Positions 16,996 through 26,350 of a stretch of 58,612 nucleotides of DNA are shown here, in pieces. Under the pieces are notes generated by a model. It saw only the letters and a list, made by a program, of their open reading frames with translations. It searched no databases and had not been told where the DNA came from. The stretch covers positions 1 to 58,612 of the forward strand of contig CAKVGS010000009.1 of assembly GCA_934747335.1 (NCBI GenBank), given 5' to 3'. Source of the stretch: an uncultured Candidatus Melainabacteria bacterium. Its GTDB lineage: Bacteria; Cyanobacteriota; Vampirovibrionia; Gastranaerophilales; Gastranaerophilaceae. The position numbers were made by a program, and so were the translations under genes. The number at the start of each line of letters is the position of its first letter. The stretch's first letter is position 1.

Positions 16996-18081
16996 ATGAA
17001 CGACAAATATTGGATAGCGTTTTCTGCAATAGAACAACTTGATTCAACTTTTATCCAAAGGTTGTATAACTATTTTGGTGATATTGAAACAGCTTTTAAA
17101 GCTGAACTTAAAGACCTTGAACAGATTGAAGAATTGAGTGTAAGAAAAGCAAAAAATTTTATTGAAAAGAAAAAGGATATTAATCCTGATAAAGCTTTAG
17201 AAGATGTTTTAAAGCGCGGAATTAAATTTATTACATTTGATTCAACCGATTATCCTTATATGTTGTCACAAATTTCAAATCCACCTATGACGCTTTTTTA
17301 CAAAGGTGATTTTTCGATTTGCAATCTTGATAGAACAGTTGCGTTTGTCGGTTCAAGAAGAGCAAGTTTGAGCGGAAGAGATGGTGTAAAACGTGTGATT
17401 TCGGACTTGAAAAATACAGATGTTTGTATTGTTTCAGGTTTAGCTTCCGGAATTGATGCAGTTTCTCACGAAAGCGCAATAGCCAACAACCTTAAAACAA
17501 TTGGTGTTATTGCAAGTGGGTTTGATTATACTTATCCCGAGTCAAACAAACATCTTTACGAAAAAATTGAGAATGGCGCAGGCGTTGTAATAAGTGAATA
17601 TTATCCGACATTTCAGCCTTTAAAATTTCGTTTTCCACAAAGAAACAGAATTGTAACAGGGCTTTCTTACGGAACGGTTGTTGGAGAAGCTGCACTAAAA
17701 AGCGGAGCTTTAATTTCCGCTAATTTAACTTTAGAGCAAGGGCGCGAATTAATGTGTATCCCTGGGGCGATTAACAATGTAAATACAGAAGGTATTTATA
17801 AATTAATTAAAGACGGTGCTTCAATTGTGACTTGCGGGAATGATATTTTGAACGCTCTGAATTGGGAAATTCAAAAGACAGAACCCGCGAAGAAAATTGA
17901 TTTGTCTTTAAATCCGCAAGAAAAAATAATTTTTGATATAATAGGAATTGAGCCAAAAGGTTTTGATGAAATTCAAACCGAAACAAAGCTTGAAACGGAT
18001 GAACTTTTATCTTTATTAACAGTTATGGAGATGAAAAGTTTGGTGGAACATATAGACGGAGATAGGTATAAAAGGGCATGA
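16996..18081 (+). CDS. dprA: DNA processing protein DprA
   Basis: A 361-residue DprA/Smf. It has an N-terminal helical (SAM-like) region, the Rossmann domain with FVGSRRAS, IVSGLASGIDAVSHESA, GVIASGFDYTYP and FRFPQRNRIVTGLS, and a C-terminal winged helix of about 60 residues. DprA protects incoming single-stranded DNA and loads RecA during natural transformation. Together with the pilT gene it hints at competence. The ATG is just after the -10 box, so a leaderless message is likely. Its stop overlaps topA by 4 bases. Confidence 0.95.
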   Translation: MNDKYWIAFSAIEQLDSTFIQRLYNYFGDIETAFKAELKDLEQIEELSVRKAKNFIEKKKDINPDKALEDVLKRGIKFITFDSTDYPYMLSQISNPPMTLFYKGDFSICNLDRTVAFVGSRRASLSGRDGVKRVISDLKNTDVCIVSGLASGIDAVSHESAIANNLKTIGVIASGFDYTYPESNKHLYEKIENGAGVVISEYYPTFQPLKFRFPQRNRIVTGLSYGTVVGEAALKSGALISANLTLEQGRELMCIPGAINNVNTEGIYKLIKDGASIVTCGNDILNALNWEIQKTEPAKKIDLSLNPQEKIIFDIIGIEPKGFDEIQTETKLETDELLSLLTVMEMKSLVEHIDGDRYKRA

Positions 18082-20381
18082 CAGCGGCAGTAGCAGAAAA
18101 GAAAACTACTAAATCAAAAAAGGAGAAGGCTTTAGTAATAGTCGAATCTCCTGCAAAATCTAAAACTATCAAAAAGATTTTGGGTGATGGTTACCAAATT
18201 GAAGCGAGTTTCGGGCATGTAAGAAATTTGCCTGAAAAAACACTCGGCTTTGACGTTGAGCATGACTTTAAACCGACTTACGTTATTATTCCCGAAAAGA
18301 AAAAAGTTGTTACAAAATTAAATGACCTTGCAAAGCGTTCTGACAAAATTTATCTTGCATCCGACCCCGACCGTGAGGGAGAAGCTATTGCGTGGCACGT
18401 TAGAGAGCTTTTGCAAGTTCCTGATGATAAAGTTTTTAGGATAGAGTTTAACGAAATTACTCCAAAAGCTGTAAAATATGCCGTAGAACATTCGCGCCAA
18501 ATTGATATGGACAAAGTAAAAGCGCAACAAACAAGACAAATTTTGGATAAACTTGTGGGTTACAAATTATCGCCTGTTTTGTGGAAACAATTAGGAAATT
18601 ATCACTTATCAGCCGGTCGTGTTCAATCAGTTGCACTTCGCATGATTTGCGAAAGAGAAGAAGAAATAGAAGCTTTCGTACCAAAAGAATATTGGTCAAT
18701 TCATACAATTATGGAAAAAGACGGCAAACTTTTTGAAGCGGAAGTTAATAAATACAAAAACAAGAAAATCGAGATTAATAACGAAGAAGAAGCAAACAAG
18801 ATTAAAGAATTCTTGCTTAATCCTGATACAGAATTTGTTGTTGATAAGGTTACAAAAAAAGAAACAAAAAGAAAACCGACAGCACCGTTTATTACATCAA
18901 CATTACAGCGTGCAGCAAGTTCTAAGCTTGGTTTTGGCGTTTCTAAAACAATGCAGGTTGCCCAAAAACTTTATGAAGGTATCGAAATTGATGGCACTCC
19001 AATAGGTTTGATTACCTATATGAGAACCGATAGTGTACGTATTTCTGATGATGCACATGAAATGGCGAAAAAGTTTATCACAGAAAACTATGGCGAAAAA
19101 TATTATCCGCCGACTACAAATATTTATGTAAAAGGCAAACAAAACGTGCAGGACGCCCACGAAGCAATTCGTCCGTCTTATCCTGAAAGAACACCGGAAA
19201 GTATCAAGCAGTATCTTGCGCCTGACCAGTACAAGCTTTACAAGCTTATTTGGGAAAAATTTATGTCTTCTCAAATGGCACCGGCTGAAATTGCAAACAA
19301 AACAATTGACATTAAAGCAGGTGATTACAACTTAAAAGCCGGTACAAGCAAAATTTTGTTTGATGGTTTCTTGAAACTTTATAATGACGCGGAAGAAGAT
19401 GAAAAAGATGCGGATGCAAAAATTCCTGATTTGGAAAAAGATGACAAAGTTAAATGCAAGGAAATCACTCCGAAACAGCACTTTACGCAACCGCCTCCAA
19501 GATACAATGAAGCTTCATTGGTTAAAGCGTTAGAAGAACACGGAATTGGTCGTCCATCTACTTATGCTACTATTATTACTGTTATTCAGACTCGTAAATA
19601 TGTTGAAAAACGTGATAAAGCGCTTGTTCCAACTCTTTTGGGCAGAACTGTTTGTAAACAATTAGTAGATCAGTTTGCAGACATTATGGATTACAAATTT
19701 ACTGCCGGCATGGAAGAAAAACTGGATAAAATCGCTGAAAAGAAAGCTGTTTGGAATGTTGTTCTGAAAGAATTTTATTCTCCGTTTATGGAGGTTGTAA
19801 ATTCCGTAATGCAAACCGCGCAAAGAGTTAATATTGAAAGTGATAAAAAATGTCCTAATTGCGGAAAAGTTATGTTGGTTAAAACCAGCCGTTTTGGAAC
19901 ACAATTTTTAGGTTGTTCAGGTTATCCGGAATGTAAGACTATTATATCTTTAAATAACAGCATGGAATTGGATGATGCCAATAAAGACGGCGAACCTCAA
20001 ACCGTTGATGAGAAATGCGAAAAATGCGGTGGTGCAATGGTTATGAAAATTGGTCCTTATGGAAAATATTTGGAATGTAAGGAATGCGGAAACCGTAAAA
20101 AATATATTCGCTCTACCGGAGTTAAATGTCCAAAATGCGGCGAAGGGATGATTGTTGAAAAGAAATCTAAATACGGCAAAATTTTCTTTGGCTGTAATAG
20201 ATATCCTGATTGTACTTACGCTTTATGGGACGAACCGACAGGCAATAAATGTCCTGAATGTGGCGAATTATTATTAAAGAAAAATACAAAAAATGGAATT
20301 TTTGAAGTTTGTTCAAGCAGAACTTGTTCTTATAAAAAGGCAATGGAAACAGAAGAAAGTTCTGAAGAAACAAACGAATAA
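18078..20381 (+). CDS. topA: DNA topoisomerase I with four zinc ribbons
   Basis: A 767-residue type IA topoisomerase. The TOPRIM domain starts VIVESPAKSKTI and holds ASDPDREGEAIAWH. The catalytic Tyr is in TYMRTDSVRIS (residue about 315). The C-terminus has four Cys4 ribbon units: CPNCGK...CSGYPEC, CEKCGG...CKECG, CPKCGE...CNRYPDC and CPECGE...CSSRTC. It relaxes negative supercoils. The ATG overlaps the dprA stop, and the protein begins with a short Ala/Lys-rich extension. Pairing with dprA is common in many phyla. Confidence 0.97.
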   Translation: MTAAVAEKKTTKSKKEKALVIVESPAKSKTIKKILGDGYQIEASFGHVRNLPEKTLGFDVEHDFKPTYVIIPEKKKVVTKLNDLAKRSDKIYLASDPDREGEAIAWHVRELLQVPDDKVFRIEFNEITPKAVKYAVEHSRQIDMDKVKAQQTRQILDKLVGYKLSPVLWKQLGNYHLSAGRVQSVALRMICEREEEIEAFVPKEYWSIHTIMEKDGKLFEAEVNKYKNKKIEINNEEEANKIKEFLLNPDTEFVVDKVTKKETKRKPTAPFITSTLQRAASSKLGFGVSKTMQVAQKLYEGIEIDGTPIGLITYMRTDSVRISDDAHEMAKKFITENYGEKYYPPTTNIYVKGKQNVQDAHEAIRPSYPERTPESIKQYLAPDQYKLYKLIWEKFMSSQMAPAEIANKTIDIKAGDYNLKAGTSKILFDGFLKLYNDAEEDEKDADAKIPDLEKDDKVKCKEITPKQHFTQPPPRYNEASLVKALEEHGIGRPSTYATIITVIQTRKYVEKRDKALVPTLLGRTVCKQLVDQFADIMDYKFTAGMEEKLDKIAEKKAVWNVVLKEFYSPFMEVVNSVMQTAQRVNIESDKKCPNCGKVMLVKTSRFGTQFLGCSGYPECKTIISLNNSMELDDANKDGEPQTVDEKCEKCGGAMVMKIGPYGKYLECKECGNRKKYIRSTGVKCPKCGEGMIVEKKSKYGKIFFGCNRYPDCTYALWDEPTGNKCPECGELLLKKNTKNGIFEVCSSRTCSYKKAMETEESSEETNE

Positions 20382-20492
20382 TTAAACTGCTATTATTACA
20401 GATACAGGTGAGTTTCTATAAATGGAAAATTGAAAATGGGAAATTGTTGTAAATAATTTTCAATTGTCTATTTTCATTTTCAATTTAGAATA

Positions 20493-20515
20493 GTAGGTTG
20501 GGCTGAAAGCCCAAC
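20493..20515 (+). repeat. REP-like element (GTAG + GTTGGGC palindrome)
   Basis: GTAG at 20493-20496 is followed by GTTGGGC-TGAAA-GCCCAAC. A relative in the opposite orientation is at 39577-39598. Upstream, at about 20427-20484, lies another imperfect inverted repeat of AAATTGAAAATG-type sequence. The 162-base gap between topA and the DUF3137 gene holds nothing else recognisable. Confidence 0.7.
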
Positions 20516-20543
20516 AACAAGGGATAACAACAAGGAATATATT

Positions 20544-21662
20544 ATGAATAAAAATAGTAATATTGAATATCTAAATTATAGAAATTTATTTTATAAAAAA
20601 TTTGAGTCAGATATTTTACCTATTTTTAAGTTATTAGAACCTCGGCGAAAAAAAGCATTAATAAAATTTTGGGTAATTTTTACACCAATGGCATTGATGT
20701 GTATTGTGACATTCATACACATGTTTTTATATCCTGAAGATACCTTTTTTCACCAAGTATTTGAACCGGTCTTAATCATTATATATTTTATTGGAATGGG
20801 AGTTGCTTCATTTATTGAATACGACTTTACCAGTACTTTAAAATCCAAATATGTCCCTAAATTATTAAAAGCAATTGGTGATATAGAATGGAATGAAAAA
20901 GGATTTACAAATCAAGAATTGGAAAAAAGCGAATTATTTCCATTATTTTTAGACAAAACTTCTGACGATTGTTTTAGTGGAATATATAAAGGAAGCAAAT
21001 TTACGATTGATGAATTAAGTTTGTCAGGAGAAGGCGGAGGTACTGTATTTAAAGGAGTTGTAATTGCCATAGATTCAAATAAAAAAACTCCAAACAAAAC
21101 TATTATTACAGATAAAAATATTCTTACGGCAAAAAATAACAATTTGCAATTTAGCATATTTTATTTGATTTTATTATTGCTTTTGGTACCGCTAACCGTA
21201 ATGTGTTTTTTAGCACGAACAGTTTTAGGAATCTTTTTTGGCATTTGGTGTCTTGGTTTTATTACGGTTATGATTATAATGCCGTTTAAAAATAAAATGA
21301 ATAAAATCAAAGAATTAGTGGGATTTGAAAAACTGGAATATATTCAATTAGAAGATCCTGAATTCAACAAAAAATACTCTGTATATTCTTCTGACCAAAT
21401 TGAAGGCAGATACCTTGTAACAACAGCTTTTATGGAAAGGTTTAAAAACTTACAGATTGCTTTTAATTCAAAAAAAATAAAATGTGCTTTTGTGAATAAT
21501 AAGATATATTTTGCAATTCAAACAAATAAAAATTTATTTGAAATCGGCAATACATTCAAATCTTTAGAAAATAAAAAAACCGTAGAAACATTTTTTAATG
21601 AAATAATTTCTATTTATATGTTAATTGATTATTTTAAACTTAACGAAAAAACAGGTATATAA
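20544..21662 (+). CDS. DUF3137 membrane protein
   Basis: A 372-residue protein with two N-terminal transmembrane segments (residues about 45-65 and 75-95), a soluble stretch, and two more (about 208-250). The soluble part carries the DUF3137 pattern: LFPLFLDKTSDDCFSGIYKG, ELSLSGEGGG and VFKGVVIAID. The family is widespread, membrane-bound and without known function. It stands alone; the start is ATG preceded by CAAGGAAT. Codon use is AT-rich like its neighbours. Confidence 0.75.
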   Translation: MNKNSNIEYLNYRNLFYKKFESDILPIFKLLEPRRKKALIKFWVIFTPMALMCIVTFIHMFLYPEDTFFHQVFEPVLIIIYFIGMGVASFIEYDFTSTLKSKYVPKLLKAIGDIEWNEKGFTNQELEKSELFPLFLDKTSDDCFSGIYKGSKFTIDELSLSGEGGGTVFKGVVIAIDSNKKTPNKTIITDKNILTAKNNNLQFSIFYLILLLLLVPLTVMCFLARTVLGIFFGIWCLGFITVMIIMPFKNKMNKIKELVGFEKLEYIQLEDPEFNKKYSVYSSDQIEGRYLVTTAFMERFKNLQIAFNSKKIKCAFVNNKIYFAIQTNKNLFEIGNTFKSLENKKTVETFFNEIISIYMLIDYFKLNEKTGI

Positions 21663-21685
21663 TTTCTGTACTAATAAATTCTTTG

Positions 21686-21706
21686 GTAGGTCAGGCACTG
21701 CCTGAC
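21686..21706 (+). repeat. REP-like element (GTAG + GTCAGGCA palindrome)
   Basis: GTAG is followed by the near-perfect palindrome GTCAGGCACTGCCTGAC. An inverted copy lies at 39026-39046. It sits between the DUF3137 gene and thrB. Confidence 0.75.
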
Positions 21707-21793
21707 AATAACTTTTTTCAATTTTCCATGTGTTTTTTTATTTGTCTTTATTGTATAATCACCTTATACTTTTGTTAGGAGAATAGTTGAAAA

Positions 21794-22735
21794 ATGAAAG
21801 TTAGCGTAAAAGTACCTGCTACATCGGCAAATATTGGCCCGGGCTTTGATTGTTTGGGTTTAGCTCTTCCAATATATAATACTGTTACAATCGAAGAAAC
21901 TGTTTTGCCGGGCACCGGGATTGAAATCAACATGATGACTGAAGACGAAGCATCTATTGATGAAATGATTTTTGACGACATTCCACGTGATGAAAACAAT
22001 ATTGTTTATAAAGCTGTTGAAATGTTATATAATTCTATCGGTCAAGAGCCTTCTGAATTAAAGATAAATATTCAATCACAGATACCGATAACAAGAGGTT
22101 TAGGAAGTTCTGCCGCTGTCATTGTGGGTGGTCTTATTGCAGCTAACAAATTATTGGGATCTCCTGCTGATGAAACGGCGCTTTTATCAATTGCAACAGA
22201 AGTAGAAGGACATCCTGACAATGTTGCACCTGCCATATTGGGAGGTTTTGTATTGGCTTCTCAAGAGGATGATGGTTCAATTGTTTACAGAAAATTAAAT
22301 TGGCCTAATGAATGGGACATAACAGTTTGTATTCCTGATTTTGAATTGTCGACAAACATTGCACGTTCGGTGTTGCCAACAAGTGTTCCTTTACAGGATG
22401 CGGTTTATAATGCAAAACACTTGGCAATGCTTATAGAGGCAGTTGATACAAAAGATGAAAAGTTGATGAAAGCAGCATTACATGATAAGTTACATCAACC
22501 ATTCAGAGAAAAGCTTGTTCCTGGCATGAAAGAAATCATGGAAGCTTTTAAACATGAAGATGGTATATTAGGTTGTGTGCTTTCCGGTGCCGGTCCAACA
22601 TTATTAATAATTTCTCATAAGTATGATTTGGACAAAATTAAATCAACGGTTAAAGAAATTTGGGAACCGCAAAGCGTAAAAGTTGATATTAGAACTCTTA
22701 AAGTAGAACAAAAAGGTGCTGAAATATTAGAATAA
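21794..22735 (+). CDS. thrB: Homoserine kinase
   Basis: A 313-residue GHMP kinase. The N-terminus is the ThrB-typical PATSANIGPGFDCLGLAL, the phosphate-binding loop is PITRGLGSSAAVIVGG (residues about 90-105), the substrate region is EGHPDNVAPAILGG, and motif 3 is CVLSGAGPTLL. It phosphorylates homoserine for threonine synthesis. A clear AGGAG lies upstream, together with a TATAAT-like box. No other threonine gene is adjacent. Confidence 0.95.
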   Translation: MKVSVKVPATSANIGPGFDCLGLALPIYNTVTIEETVLPGTGIEINMMTEDEASIDEMIFDDIPRDENNIVYKAVEMLYNSIGQEPSELKINIQSQIPITRGLGSSAAVIVGGLIAANKLLGSPADETALLSIATEVEGHPDNVAPAILGGFVLASQEDDGSIVYRKLNWPNEWDITVCIPDFELSTNIARSVLPTSVPLQDAVYNAKHLAMLIEAVDTKDEKLMKAALHDKLHQPFREKLVPGMKEIMEAFKHEDGILGCVLSGAGPTLLIISHKYDLDKIKSTVKEIWEPQSVKVDIRTLKVEQKGAEILE

Positions 22736-22764
22736 ATATCTAAAATTGAACGCATTTTATTTAA

Positions 22765-23484
22765 CTAATATCCCTTGCAAAATTGTGTAAGATATATGCG
22801 ATCTTTTTCTGTAATATCTTTTTTATTCAATATTTTTGCTACTTCAAGACGTTTTTTTATCATTTTGCAAGGAGCCGGAGAACGATAATAGGCACTATTT
22901 GCATTATATATCGCCACATAATTGTTTATTGTTTCAAATGCCAAAGGGTAAGCTTTTGCTTCTATATAGATATCCGATAAAAGACTATAAATAGCCATTT
23001 TATCAACAGGATTTGTTTCTACATAGCTTCTTTCTAATAAGATTCTTCGAGTTTCATTATAATCTTTGTTATTAGTATAATATTTACTCAAAATAAGAGT
23101 CGTTGCAATATTTTGAGTATTAATAAGTTTTGTAGCTTTTTTTCGGGCTTCTTTAGCCGAAGAAATATCATTTACTCTAAAATACCAACAGGCCAAAGTA
23201 TTATAAAACATGTTTTTAGAAAGAGGATTAATTGTCAGTTTTGCAGCTAAAGCTTGAGTTTTTATAGCTGCATCAAAATTTTTATCTTTTGCTAACGCGT
23301 TTGATTTTTGTGCAAAACAATAAGGAATAAAAGAATAAATTAACAAACTTGCAATAATTATCATTATCAAGCGATTTTTATTATTTATTATTTGAGAAAC
23401 AGCAAAAAGTAACAGCAAAATTGCGATCAAAGGCAATATATTAAAGTATATTAGGATATAATAATTTACCAATGAGTTTAACAT
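22765..23484 (-). CDS. Membrane-anchored TPR-like protein
   Basis: A 239-residue protein with two N-terminal hydrophobic segments (residues about 5-30 and 35-55) and then helical repeats resembling TPR (residues about 60-215, for example YNTLACWYFRVNDISSAKEARKKA and IYSLLSDIYIEAKAYPLAFETINNYVAIY). I cannot assign a function. It has an AGGAG ribosome site. It is flanked on both sides by similar AAACGCATTxTATTTAAC sequences (about 22750 and 23508). Confidence 0.6.
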   Translation of the reverse strand: MLNSLVNYYILIYFNILPLIAILLLLFAVSQIINNKNRLIMIIIASLLIYSFIPYCFAQKSNALAKDKNFDAAIKTQALAAKLTINPLSKNMFYNTLACWYFRVNDISSAKEARKKATKLINTQNIATTLILSKYYTNNKDYNETRRILLERSYVETNPVDKMAIYSLLSDIYIEAKAYPLAFETINNYVAIYNANSAYYRSPAPCKMIKKRLEVAKILNKKDITEKDRIYLTQFCKGY

Positions 23485-23528
23485 TAAAACAACTCCTATA
23501 AGCTATAAACGCATTATATTTAACAATT

Positions 23529-23550
23529 GTAGGGTGCAATTTTTTGCACC
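23529..23550 (+). repeat. REP-like element (GTAG + GGTGCAA palindrome)
   Basis: GTAG at 23529-23532 followed by GGTGCAATTTTTTGCACC, the same unit as the pair at 7715-7808. Similarity to the 7760-7810 copy extends upstream through an ACGxATTxTATT stretch. It lies directly beyond the stop codon of the FlhA-like gene and may also act as its terminator. Confidence 0.75.
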
Positions 23551-23559
23551 AAAAACTTT

Positions 23560-25026
23560 TTATATTTTACCTACAAACTTAATATTATAATCGCTTACAA
23601 GTTCTTCGTGCGCCAAAACTGTTATATTTCTTACAAATTCAGCCAATATTACAAACACCATGTGTCTGATATCCATTGGAACAACAAGAGTCGGGTTTGT
23701 AATCTTTTTAGATTTTGCAAATTTTGCAATCTTATCAACAATTTCTTGAACTTGGTCTGCTTCAATTCTTACAATTGCTTCGTCTTCATCTTCTTTAAAG
23801 AAAGAATAAATCTTGTCTAAAGTTTCATCAGAAAATTCAATAACTTTCAGCTCGTTATTTTCTGCTAAATCTTTTACGATATGTTTAGATAAAGCTAATC
23901 TGACTTTATCTAGCAAATCTTCTTTTGTAGGTTCATTAGCGTAATCATTGATTTTTTCAAAGATATAAACAATATTTTTAACTGAAACTCGTTCTCTGAT
24001 TAAGCAAGTCAACAAATACTTTAAATCAGACGCTGTGATAAAATCAGGAATAATATTATCAACAAGGAAAGAATTTGTTTCTATAACTTTTTCAACGTAT
24101 TTGTTTATGTCGTTATAGTCCATAATATCCGAAACTTCACGCACTGCAATGTATTTAATTGCTTCGCCTATATATTCGGCAGGGCTCATTCCTTTTATCC
24201 AAAAATCTTTAACCTTGTCTTTTTGTATCCAAACCAATTTTTTGCCCGTAATTTCGTCCACAAGCTGATAATCATTGTCAGTGAGTTTATAGCCCTTCAA
24301 ATCATCTTTATAAAAAGCAACAAAATCAGGAAATACAACAGAGCGGAAAACTTCAATGTCGTGGATTTTAATATTAAATTCATTCTGCATAAGTTCATCA
24401 CTGTTGTGGAAATGAATATGCGGAATTACATATCCTAAGGTTTCCGTTAATTCTTGTCTAACCTTAACTGTTTCAGCAAGCAAATTGTCGTTTTCTTCCA
24501 TAGAAATTACATCCAAAATTTCTTCTGAAAGATTAATTACAAATTTTTCTTCCTTTATTTCAGAATACATTGTTTCAGGAGAAATTTCATTAACAAGCGC
24601 TTGTTTCAAAGAGTCCAACTGTTTAAGTTCGTCTGACATTTGATTGTTTAATTGATTTTTTTCATCTGGAGAAAGATTATCACTTTCTAATTGTGATTTA
24701 ATTTTCTTGATACGTTCTTTCTGATTGGAAATCTTTAATTGGATTTCTTTACAAGAAGCGTAAGGACTGGAAGGTGCTGCAAGCATTTTTTCCATACGAT
24801 ATTTGAAGCTTGTAATGTTTACAATATCGTCCAAATCGGTCGTATCTTCTTCTTGCTTTTCGCGCATAAAAATGCAATTAAAATCGTATGAAGTTTCTGT
24901 TTCAACTTCATGCATTGTGTATAAATCCCAACCCTCGTCTGACATTTCGTTAAGCAAATCTTCTAAAGCTTGCTTGTCGTCAGTCGGTACAGATTTAATA
25001 ACGTATTGCATTTTTTTGTTAAACAT
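23560..25026 (-). CDS. Soluble FlhA cytosolic-domain protein with DUF4177-like N-terminus
   Basis: About 488 residues from the ATG at 25026 (GAGG 6 nt upstream; further in-frame starts lie upstream). It has three parts. Residues about 5-58 resemble DUF4177 (EMSDEGWDLYTMHEV...FNCIFMRE). Residues about 95-145 form a charged coiled coil. Residues about 165-488 match the whole cytosolic domain of FlhA/SctV export gates: RQELTETLGYVIPHIHF, the ring-forming DYNDINKYVEKVIE and NSFLVDNIIPDFI, LLTCLIRERVSVKNIVYIFEKINDYA, a LSKHIVKDLAE-like segment, and the C-terminal NPTLVVPMDIRHMVFVILAEF. The eight transmembrane helices that normally precede this domain are absent and no hydrophobic segment replaces them. 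It overlaps the end of the nucleoside phosphorylase gene and shares its operon. No flagellar or type III genes are nearby. Confidence 0.8.
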   Translation of the reverse strand: MFNKKMQYVIKSVPTDDKQALEDLLNEMSDEGWDLYTMHEVETETSYDFNCIFMREKQEEDTTDLDDIVNITSFKYRMEKMLAAPSSPYASCKEIQLKISNQKERIKKIKSQLESDNLSPDEKNQLNNQMSDELKQLDSLKQALVNEISPETMYSEIKEEKFVINLSEEILDVISMEENDNLLAETVKVRQELTETLGYVIPHIHFHNSDELMQNEFNIKIHDIEVFRSVVFPDFVAFYKDDLKGYKLTDNDYQLVDEITGKKLVWIQKDKVKDFWIKGMSPAEYIGEAIKYIAVREVSDIMDYNDINKYVEKVIETNSFLVDNIIPDFITASDLKYLLTCLIRERVSVKNIVYIFEKINDYANEPTKEDLLDKVRLALSKHIVKDLAENNELKVIEFSDETLDKIYSFFKEDEDEAIVRIEADQVQEIVDKIAKFAKSKKITNPTLVVPMDIRHMVFVILAEFVRNITVLAHEELVSDYNIKFVGKI

Positions 25027-26350
25027 CATTATCCTCGTCATTTGTTCCAATTACACCATAAACCAAATTTACGTGAGAAGGCTTGCTTTCGTTGATTGAA
25101 AACGCTTCATCGCAAAATCTTTGTGCAATTTTAGTTTTTTCTTCGTCGTTAGAATAAATTGTATAAAGGTTTTCGCCTTTATTTACATATTCACCGCTTT
25201 TTTTGTTCAAATAAATTCCAACACTCAAATCAATCGGCTTAGAACTGTTTTCTCTGCTTGCACCGAGTGCTTTAGCTGCTTGTGCTATATTGAAAGCGTT
25301 GATATTTTGAACATAACCGCTCTTTTTAGATTCGCATTCAATTTTAAAAGCCGGAAGTTCAAACTTATCATAGTTTTCCAAAACGGCTGTGTCACCGCCT
25401 TGCGCAACAATGATTTCACGGAATTTATTAAGAGCTTTACCCGAATGAATCAAATCTCGCAAATATTTTTCTGCTTCTTGTCTTGTTTCATACATATCTA
25501 AAAATACAAGTGCAGAAGAAGCAAAATAATAAGTAAGTTCTGCCAAATCGCCGGTTTCTATGCGACCTTTCAAAAATTCAATTGCTTCAATAACTTCTAA
25601 GGAGTTGCCGATAGCGCGTCCAAGCGGTTGTTCCATTGATGTGATAACCGCAATAATAGACTTATTCAGATTTTTGCCGATTTTAACCATCAATTTTGAC
25701 AAATGCACTGCTTCTTCAGGTGATTTCATAAATGCTCCAGAGCCGTATTTTACATCCAAAATCAGGTTGTTAGCGCCTGAAGCTATCTTTTTGGAAATAA
25801 TTGAAGAAGCGATTAAAACATCGCTGTCAGCAGTTCCGGTCAAGTTTCTGATTGCTTGCAGTTTCTTATCAGCAGGTGCTAAATCGTCTGCTTGAGAAGC
25901 TATAACGCAATTGATATCTTTTACTTGACTAACAAGACTATCGACACTCAAATCAGTTTTAAAGTATGGAATAGATTCAAGTTTATCAACGGTTCCCGCA
26001 GCATAGCCCAAACCTCTGTCAGCAAGCTTTGCAATCGGAATTCCCGCAGCTGCAAGCAGAGGAATTAAAGTTATGGTAACTTTATCACCGACTCCGCCTG
26101 TCGAATGCTTATCCACAATCAAATTAGAAAGTTCGCCAAAATCTACACGGCTGCCTGAATCCGCAAGGGCTTCGGTTAAATATGCTGTTTCAGCTTCGTT
26201 TAAGCCTTTAAAATAAACAGCCATCAACCAAGAAGCAATTTGAGTTTCATGCACAATTCCACCGTTTAAGGATTTAACAATAAAGCGAATTTCTTCTTTG
26301 GTGTGTGCTTTTCCATGCTTTTTTTTCTCGATTAGGTCGATTAAATCCAT
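25019..26350 (-). CDS. pdp: Pyrimidine-nucleoside phosphorylase
   Basis: A 443-residue enzyme of the thymidine/pyrimidine-nucleoside phosphorylase family. The phosphate-binding motif is DKHSTGGVGDKVT (residues about 83-95). The family signature is ADRGLGYAAGTVDKLESIP. Further conserved blocks are ASSIISKKIASGANNLILDVKYGSGAFM and MEQPLGRAIGN. It splits pyrimidine (deoxy)nucleosides into base and sugar phosphate in the cytoplasm. The length fits Gram-positive Pdp and E. coli DeoA, which sequence alone does not separate. It overlaps skp by one base upstream and the FlhA-like gene by 8 bases downstream. Confidence 0.93.
   Translation of the reverse strand: MDLIDLIEKKKHGKAHTKEEIRFIVKSLNGGIVHETQIASWLMAVYFKGLNEAETAYLTEALADSGSRVDFGELSNLIVDKHSTGGVGDKVTITLIPLLAAAGIPIAKLADRGLGYAAGTVDKLESIPYFKTDLSVDSLVSQVKDINCVIASQADDLAPADKKLQAIRNLTGTADSDVLIASSIISKKIASGANNLILDVKYGSGAFMKSPEEAVHLSKLMVKIGKNLNKSIIAVITSMEQPLGRAIGNSLEVIEAIEFLKGRIETGDLAELTYYFASSALVFLDMYETRQEAEKYLRDLIHSGKALNKFREIIVAQGGDTAVLENYDKFELPAFKIECESKKSGYVQNINAFNIAQAAKALGASRENSSKPIDLSVGIYLNKKSGEYVNKGENLYTIYSNDEEKTKIAQRFCDEAFSINESKPSHVNLVYGVIGTNDEDNDV

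Noticed and set aside
16898..17047. Longer N-terminus for gltX
   Set aside because: It overlaps dprA and its promoter. The canonical start of GluRS at 16897 has a good ribosome site.
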